Below are positions 58,860 to 64,000 of a stretch of 64,000 bases of DNA, one piece after another. Origin of the DNA: Metabacillus kandeliae (GTDB lineage Bacteria > Bacillota > Bacilli > Bacillales > Bacillaceae); contig NZ_JAJOZE010000007.1 in NCBI RefSeq assembly GCF_021166585.1, positions 90,381 through 154,380 on the forward strand, written 5' to 3'. The notes under the pieces were generated by a model, which was not told where the DNA came from, made no database searches, and was given only the letters and a program-made list of their open reading frames with translations. Every line of letters starts with the position of its first letter. The first letter of the stretch is position 1. The position numbers were made by a program, and so were the translations under genes.

Positions 58860-59576
58860 ATGAAGGTTACTGTATGGAATGAAAACAGGCATGAACAAAC
58901 AAGCGAAGAGGTGCGCGCAGTCTATCCTGATGGAATTCACAACGCCATAGCTTCTTTCCTGAAGGATGGCCATGATGTAAGAACAGCTACCCTTGATGAA
59001 GCTGAGCACGGGTTGACTGATGAGGTGCTGGAAAATACGGACGTTCTGATCTGGTGGGGGCATGTGGCACATGAAGAAGTGGCAGATGAAACAGTAGAAA
59101 AAGTGAAGAACAGAGTGCTGGATGGAATGGGACTGATTGTTTTGCATTCAGGTCACTTTTCTAAGATTTTCAAAACACTGATGGGAACAGGCTGTGACTT
59201 GAAATGGCGGGAAGCTGATGAAAAGGAACGTCTATGGGTTGTCAATCCAAGCCATCCGATCACGAACGGAATCGGCGAGTACATTGAGCTTGAAAAAGAG
59301 GAAATGTATGGGGAGCATTTTGACATTCCAACACCTGATGAGCTTGTTTTCGTCAGCTGGTTTGAAGGCGGAGAAGTGTTCAGAAGCGGCTGCACATTCA
59401 AAAGAGGCAACGGGAAGATCTTTTATTTCCGACCTGGCCATGAGACTTATCCGACCTATTACAACAGCGGAGTTCAGCAGGTCATCAAAAATGCAGTTAA
59501 CTGGGCAGCGCCAGCTGACAGAGCGCGTCCTGTATACGGAAAAGCACAGCCGCTGGAAACGATTAAACCTAAATAA
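58860..59576 (+). CDS. ThuA-like domain protein
   Basis: 238 residues, class I glutamine-amidotransferase-like ThuA fold. Motifs: [12 protein letters not shown] near 63, LHSGHFSK near 95, and [13 protein letters not shown] near 190. In Sinorhizobium ThuA works with the dehydrogenase ThuB in trehalose use through 3-keto sugars. ATG 58860 lies within an open frame from TTG 58836. It sits second in the LacI operon; the exact reaction is not known. Confidence 0.8.
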   Translation: MKVTVWNENRHEQTSEEVRAVYPDGIHNAIASFLKDGHDVRTATLDEAEHGLTDEVLENTDVLIWWGHVAHEEVADETVEKVKNRVLDGMGLIVLHSGHFSKIFKTLMGTGCDLKWREADEKERLWVVNPSHPITNGIGEYIELEKEEMYGEHFDIPTPDELVFVSWFEGGEVFRSGCTFKRGNGKIFYFRPGHETYPTYYNSGVQQVIKNAVNWAAPADRARPVYGKAQPLETIKPK

Positions 59577-59625
59577 CCTGCTGATTTTCCAAGAATGAAA
59601 TAATTCGACAAATGGGGGAAACGTG

Positions 59626-60669
59626 ATGAACAAAGTTAAAGTTGCTGTAATCGGATGCGGAAGCATTGCCCAGCATCGCCATATTCCTGAATACTTAATG
59701 AACAGCCAGGCTGAATTGGTCGCAGTATGCGATATTAACGAGCAGCGTGCAAATGAAATCGCCAGAAAATATGAAGTGAAAGCATTCAAAGATTATCAGG
59801 ATCTGCTTGAAAGCGGGATCGTTGATGCAGTAAGCGTTTGTACACCTAACTACCTTCATGCCGAAATTTCGATCGCAGCGCTTAATGCAGGGCTTCATGT
59901 GCTTTGTGAGAAACCAATGGCAACAAGCCGCGAGGAAGCGGAAAAAATGATTGAAGCTGCTGAAAACGCCGGCAAATTTTTAATGATCGGCCATAATCAG
60001 CGCTTCGTGCCTTCACATCAAAAAGCAAGACAGCTGATTAAAAACGGCGAAATCGGGAAAGTTTACAGCTTCCGCACAGCATTCGGGCACCCTGGTCCTG
60101 AAAGATGGAGCGTGGATGGGAAAGACAGCTGGTTCTTCCAGAAAGACAAAGCTTTTATTGGCGCCATGGGAGACTTAGGTGTTCATAAAACAGATCTTCT
60201 GCGCTATATCCTTGATCAGGAATTCAGCGAAGTCGGCGCATTTGTGGAAACAAACGCAAAGGATTTTGCAAATGTGGATGATAATGCAGTTTGCGTTCTG
60301 AAAACAGACAGCGGCATTATCGGCACTTTGGCTGCCAGCTGGGCTTATACTGGAAAAGAGGACAATTCTACTGTCATTTATGGAGAAAAGGGAATTCTGC
60401 GTCTTGAAGACGATCCGGAATATTCACTTGTTGCTCAATATGCGAACGGTGAAGTTGTGAAGTACTCCCTTGGAAAAATCCAATCCAATGATGAAGGCGG
60501 ACAGGAAAATTCCCATGTGGTGGAACACTTCACAGAGGCTATTTTAAAAGGGGAAAAACCGCTTGTCACTGGAGAAGAAGGAATGAAATCTCTTGAAGTC
60601 ATTCTTGCTGCTTTAGAATCCAGCCATCTCAAGAAATTTGTGGCCGTTCAAAAGGGTGTTCAAGTATGA
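59626..60669 (+). CDS. Gfo/Idh/MocA oxidoreductase 1
   Basis: 347 residues. Cofactor loop GCGSIAQ near 10, catalytic EKPM near 95, and GAMGDLGVHKTDLL with the conserved Asp and His near 180. GGGGG lies 7 nt before ATG 59626. It would oxidise or reduce a hydroxyl of a sugar with NAD(P). The last codon overlaps the next start (ATGA), coupling it to the second paralog. Confidence 0.88.
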   Translation: MNKVKVAVIGCGSIAQHRHIPEYLMNSQAELVAVCDINEQRANEIARKYEVKAFKDYQDLLESGIVDAVSVCTPNYLHAEISIAALNAGLHVLCEKPMATSREEAEKMIEAAENAGKFLMIGHNQRFVPSHQKARQLIKNGEIGKVYSFRTAFGHPGPERWSVDGKDSWFFQKDKAFIGAMGDLGVHKTDLLRYILDQEFSEVGAFVETNAKDFANVDDNAVCVLKTDSGIIGTLAASWAYTGKEDNSTVIYGEKGILRLEDDPEYSLVAQYANGEVVKYSLGKIQSNDEGGQENSHVVEHFTEAILKGEKPLVTGEEGMKSLEVILAALESSHLKKFVAVQKGVQV

Positions 60670-61700
60670 AAAAACTGAGAATTGGGGTAATCGGCGTTGG
60701 CGGCATCGCCACCGGCAGACATATTCCCGCTTTTCAGCAATTTACTGATCAGGCTGAGATCACAGCAGTCAGTGATGTTAACGTGCATCGTGCAGAAGAT
60801 GTAGCAAAGCAATTTCAAATCCCGCTTTTTTTCAGCGATTACAAAGAGATGTTTGAAGAAATTGATGCGGTAATCATATGCACGCCGAATAAGTTCCATG
60901 CCGAAATTACAGTAGATGCGCTTGAAGCGGCTGTGCATGTATTATGCGAAAAGCCGATGGCTCTTACAGCTTCTGAGTGTGAGCGCATGGCTGCGGCTCA
61001 AAAGGATAGCGGCAAAAAGCTGGCTATAGGCTATCATTATCGCTTTATGAAAGAATCACAGGCAGCAAAGAAAGTGATGCTGACAGATGAAATCGGGACC
61101 CCGCTTGTGATACGTGCAAAAGGGCTGAGAAGAAGGAAAGTTCCAGGTTGGGGCGTTTTTACAAATAAAGAGCTCCAGGGCGGAGGCAGTCTGATTGATT
61201 ATGGCTGCCATCTGATCGACCTCGCTCTTTGGCTGATCGGCAATCCAAAGCATACGGAAGTATCAGGCAGCAGCTATAACGCACTGAGCAAAATTCCCAA
61301 TCAGGTGAATTTGTGGGGTGATTATGATCATCAGAAATTCAATGTAGATGATCATGTCACAGCATACATGAAATTTGAAAATGGAGCGTCCCTGCTGTTT
61401 GAAACCTCCTGGGCCACCAATATTCGCGATGATGAAGAGCATTTAAGCATATCAGGTGTGAATGGAGGCATCAACGTCTTTCCATTTGAACTTTACACAA
61501 CCAGATATAATATGCTTTTCAATTCCGCACCAATCTGGATCCCTGGTGAAGAAGATCCGGGAATTCTTCAGGCAAAGAATTTTATCAATGCCTGTCTAGG
61601 AGAAGAAGAACTGATCGTGAAGCCTGAAGAAGCCATGCAGGTGTCTCAGATCATAGATGCCATCTATAAAAGCAGCGACAAGGTCACAGTAGTCGAATAA
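60666..61700 (+). CDS. Gfo/Idh/MocA oxidoreductase 2
   Basis: 344 residues. GVGGIATGRH loop near 10, CEKPMA near 95, GGGSLIDYGCHLIDLALW near 180. Paralog of the gene before it but clearly different in sequence. Two such enzymes in a row suggest either a heteromer or consecutive oxidation and reduction steps on a keto-sugar. Confidence 0.88.
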   Translation: MKKLRIGVIGVGGIATGRHIPAFQQFTDQAEITAVSDVNVHRAEDVAKQFQIPLFFSDYKEMFEEIDAVIICTPNKFHAEITVDALEAAVHVLCEKPMALTASECERMAAAQKDSGKKLAIGYHYRFMKESQAAKKVMLTDEIGTPLVIRAKGLRRRKVPGWGVFTNKELQGGGSLIDYGCHLIDLALWLIGNPKHTEVSGSSYNALSKIPNQVNLWGDYDHQKFNVDDHVTAYMKFENGASLLFETSWATNIRDDEEHLSISGVNGGINVFPFELYTTRYNMLFNSAPIWIPGEEDPGILQAKNFINACLGEEELIVKPEEAMQVSQIIDAIYKSSDKVTVVE

Positions 61701-61727
61701 TTTAAGCTGAACAAAGGGGATGAAAAG

Positions 61728-62696
61728 ATGAAACTTGGTGTATTTACTGTTTTATTTGCAGACAAAAGCTTTGAAGAAATGCTCGATACTGTAAAAGCAG
61801 AAGGCCTCCAGGCTGTTGAAATAGGAACAGGCGGCTATCCAGGGCCAGCTCACTGCCCTCTTGATGATTTGCTTGAAAATGAAGAGGCCCGCAATAACTA
61901 TCTTCAAAAAGTAAAAGACCGCGGCCTTACGATCAGCGCATTCAGCTGCCATGGCAATCCGATTTCTCCTGATGAAGCTTTTGCAAAAGAATCGGATGAT
62001 ACGCTGATGAAAACAATCAAGCTTGCCTCCCTTCTTGAAGTTCCGGTCGTTAACTGCTTTTCCGGAACAGCAGGTGACCATGAAGGCGCCAAATATCCAA
62101 ACTGGCCAGTAGCCCCTTGGCCGAATGAATACGGTGATGTTTTGAAATGGCAGTGGGAAGAAAAGCTGATTCCTTATTGGAAGAAAGCCGGAAAATATGC
62201 AGAGGAGCACGGTGTTAAAATCGGCCTTGAGCTGCATGGCGGCTTTTTGGTTCATACCCCTTACACCCTCTTGAAACTCCGCGAGGAAACGTGTGAGGCG
62301 ATTGGCGCCAATCTCGATCCAAGCCATCTTTGGTGGCAGGGAATCGATCCTGTCGGGGCGATTAAAATTCTGGGAAAAGCAAATGCCATCCATCATTTTC
62401 ATGCAAAGGATACATTCATTGACCAGGACAATGTCAACATGTACGGTCTGACAGATATGCAGCCATATGGGGAAATACAAACACGAGCATGGAATTTCCG
62501 CTCAGTCGGCTGCGGACACAGCAGCAAAGAGTGGTCAGATATGATCAGCGCCCTCCGCATCTACGGCTACGATTATGTGGTCAGCATAGAACACGAGGAT
62601 CCAATCATGTCTATTGAAGAAGGTTTCCGCCGGGCTGTCTCCAATTTAAAATCCGTTTTAATTGAGGAATCAGCAGGAGAAATGTGGTGGGTTTAA
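61728..62696 (+). CDS. Sugar phosphate isomerase/epimerase-like TIM-barrel protein
   Basis: 322 residues, xylose-isomerase-like TIM barrel (IolE/YcjR/AP endonuclease 2 group). Likely metal ligands: Glu168 (GLELH), Asp197 (NLDPSH), His223/His225 (HHFHAKD) and Glu288 (SIEHED). AAAGGGG precedes the ATG. Relatives epimerise or isomerise 3-keto sugars and inosose. Last gene of the LacI operon. Confidence 0.85.
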   Translation: MKLGVFTVLFADKSFEEMLDTVKAEGLQAVEIGTGGYPGPAHCPLDDLLENEEARNNYLQKVKDRGLTISAFSCHGNPISPDEAFAKESDDTLMKTIKLASLLEVPVVNCFSGTAGDHEGAKYPNWPVAPWPNEYGDVLKWQWEEKLIPYWKKAGKYAEEHGVKIGLELHGGFLVHTPYTLLKLREETCEAIGANLDPSHLWWQGIDPVGAIKILGKANAIHHFHAKDTFIDQDNVNMYGLTDMQPYGEIQTRAWNFRSVGCGHSSKEWSDMISALRIYGYDYVVSIEHEDPIMSIEEGFRRAVSNLKSVLIEESAGEMWWV

Positions 62697-62706
62697 TTAA
62701 AGAAGG

Positions 62707-62737
62707 AAGGTGCTCCTGAAAAGGGGCGCCTTTTTAT
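62707..62737 (+). terminator. Terminator of the LacI operon
   Basis: AAGGTGCTCC/GGGGCGCCTT (two G-T pairs) followed by TTTTATTTT. Confidence 0.75.
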
Positions 62738-62962
62738 TTTGTAAAATATTTTTGAAACCGCTGAAGGAGGCGGTGCGTATTACATAAGACGGAAACCTTT
62801 GCATGCAGGATGATAAAAAGCCGCTATTTTATTATTTGAAATTCGGATATGTGCTTGAAAAAAAGCATACAAATAGTGGATAATGAAAGATAATGCTTGC
62901 ACAGGTTATATTAAAAATTCGTTTAGTTTATTGAAACAGGCGCGAAAGGTTAAAGGTAGTCA

Positions 62963-63988
62963 ATGGATGCATTAATAAGAATATTTCAAAAACCGGGATT
63001 TAAACGATTTATCATTTTTTTATTGCTTGCTTTATTGCTTTACAGTTTCAGAAGCATGATCAATATTATTCTGCTAACCTTTATTTTCAGCTTTCTAATG
63101 GATCGCCTGCAGACAGCTGTATCAAAAAAATTTCCGATTAACCGGAAGGTGCTTGTCCTGCTGCTGTATGCACTTGTCATCGGATTGCTTGCTGTAGCAG
63201 TCACAGCCTATTTTCCATTGATCTCAAAGGAAATTACGCAGCTCATAAAACAGCTGACTGATTTTTATCAAAAGCCTCAAAATAACCCGATCATCACCTA
63301 TTTGGCCAATACATTGGAGAAAAACCAGATTGCCAAGTATGCAGGGCAGGGGGTTGATTTCCTTGTCAAATCATTCCAGGACATTGGAAAAGTCGGCCTG
63401 CATGTATTCCTCTCGTTAATTTTAAGCCTGTTTTTCCTTTTGGATAAACCGAGATTAATAGAGTTCACCCGCAAATTTGAAACTAGCAAGATTGCTCCTT
63501 TTTATGTAGAAATCGAGTACTTTTCAAGGAAATTCGTCAGAACATTTGGCAAAGTGCTGGAGGCACAGTTTATCATTGCCGTTGTGAACTGCTTTGTAAC
63601 CACAATCGCCCTCTGGATTATGGGCTTTCCGCAGCTTTTCGGCATTTCCATGATGGTGCTGTTTCTTGGGTTAATTCCTGTAGCCGGCGTACTGATCTCT
63701 CTCGTCCCGCTCTGCATTATTGCATATGCCATCTTTGGCGCACTTGGAATAGTTTATATGATCGTGCTGATCATGGTTATTCATGCCATAGAAGCCTATA
63801 TTCTGAATCCAAAATTAATGTCTGCCAAAACAGACTTGCCTGTTTTTTATACGTTTATTGTATTGATCGTTTCAGAGCACTTTTTCGGAGTGTGGGGATT
63901 GATCATCGGCATCCCGGTTTTCGTCTTTTTACTCGATGTTCTGGGAGTTGTCAGCAACCCTGAGGAAAACAAAAAGCCTGCTGTTTAA
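62963..63988 (+). CDS. AI-2E family transporter
   Basis: 341 residues, about 8 membrane segments in the pattern of the AI-2E/PerM family (GFPQLFGISMMVLFLGLIPVAG near 222, and a final HFFGVWGLIIGIPVFVFLLDVL). The family name comes from E. coli TqsA; many Bacillus members have other or unknown roles, some as Na+/H+ antiporters. AAAGGT precedes the ATG. Single gene. Confidence 0.88.
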   Translation: MDALIRIFQKPGFKRFIIFLLLALLLYSFRSMINIILLTFIFSFLMDRLQTAVSKKFPINRKVLVLLLYALVIGLLAVAVTAYFPLISKEITQLIKQLTDFYQKPQNNPIITYLANTLEKNQIAKYAGQGVDFLVKSFQDIGKVGLHVFLSLILSLFFLLDKPRLIEFTRKFETSKIAPFYVEIEYFSRKFVRTFGKVLEAQFIIAVVNCFVTTIALWIMGFPQLFGISMMVLFLGLIPVAGVLISLVPLCIIAYAIFGALGIVYMIVLIMVIHAIEAYILNPKLMSAKTDLPVFYTFIVLIVSEHFFGVWGLIIGIPVFVFLLDVLGVVSNPEENKKPAV

Positions 63989-63999
63989 GCAGGCTTTTT
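63971..63999 (+). terminator. AI-2E gene terminator
   Basis: AAAAAGCCTGCT-gttta-AGCAGGCTTTTT; the stop codon is in the loop. Confidence 0.85.
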
Positions 64000-64000
64000 G

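Noticed and set aside
61752..62480. 242-codon open frame on the minus strand
   Set aside because: It is antisense to the intact TIM-barrel gene, has no ribosome binding site and resembles no protein; a shadow of codon bias.
62802..62882. 26-codon frame before the AI-2E transporter gene
   Set aside because: No Shine-Dalgarno sequence and no notable composition.

Overview
The window looks like chromosome of a spore-forming member of the Bacillaceae (Bacillus or a close relative such as Metabacillus; the genus is a guess). It is moderately low in GC and has strong AGGAGG-type ribosome binding sites with frequent GTG and TTG starts. It carries recognisable Bacillus genes: ytvA, mreBH, the ymcC/pksA pair, ywqH/ywqI, ykqA, yhjC/yhjB and a SigH-type sigma factor. 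I see no rRNA, tRNA, CRISPR array, prophage or intact insertion sequence.

Layout. 1-9.6 kb: tail of an unknown gene, the blue-light stressosome protein YtvA, MreBH, a secreted DUF3298 protein, an SDR, a Rieske oxygenase, an atypical Gfo/Idh oxidoreductase, a thioredoxin-reductase-like flavoprotein and GalM. 9.6-16.7 kb: a tandem repeat, divergent ymcC/pksA with two operators, an ECF sigma/DUF4179 anti-sigma pair with its own ECF promoter, a 35-residue membrane peptide, ChrA, a polysaccharide deacetylase, and a TetR regulator with a matched operator in front of a hypothetical gene. 16.7-26 kb: a hairpin repeat, a sugar ABC operon lacking its ATPase, three envelope proteins (HtrA protease, zinc-ribbon protein, second protease) and a molybdopterin oxidoreductase. 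26-37 kb: an orphan ywqH-ywqI pair, an ammonium transporter coupled to a coiled-coil protein, and a 3-hydroxybutyrate module (GntP permease, dehydrogenase, sigma-54 activator) with a complete sigma-54 control region. 37-48 kb: a second SigH-type sigma factor, two small proteins, an LCP ligase, a chemoreceptor, GabD, a dhaKLM operon with a broken dhaL, an ArsR-DUF2087/MFS pair and YkqA. 48-64 kb: a regulator-ABC-GH1 glycoside operon, a yhjC-yhjB/M20 operon, an RsbR paralog, a LacI-ThuA-two Gfo/Idh-isomerase operon and an AI-2E family transporter.

How the genes work together. Several local circuits can be read directly from DNA: PksA with TAAYAC-N4-GTATTA sites; TetR with TTATC-N4-GATAA sites; ArsR-DUF2087 with ATCTAATTAGAT sites at 16-bp period; LacI with GTTAACCGGTTAAC; the ECF factor with TGAACC-N17-CGTC; and the hydroxybutyrate operon with four TTCCG-N6-CGGAA-type sites upstream of TGGCAC-N5-TTGC plus a perfect cre.

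The least explained material is non-coding. A modular repeat family has constant ends and exchangeable, covarying hairpin centres, and occurs at four loci, mostly just after genes. There are also three other repeat types. Several proteins under 55 residues have good ribosome binding sites.
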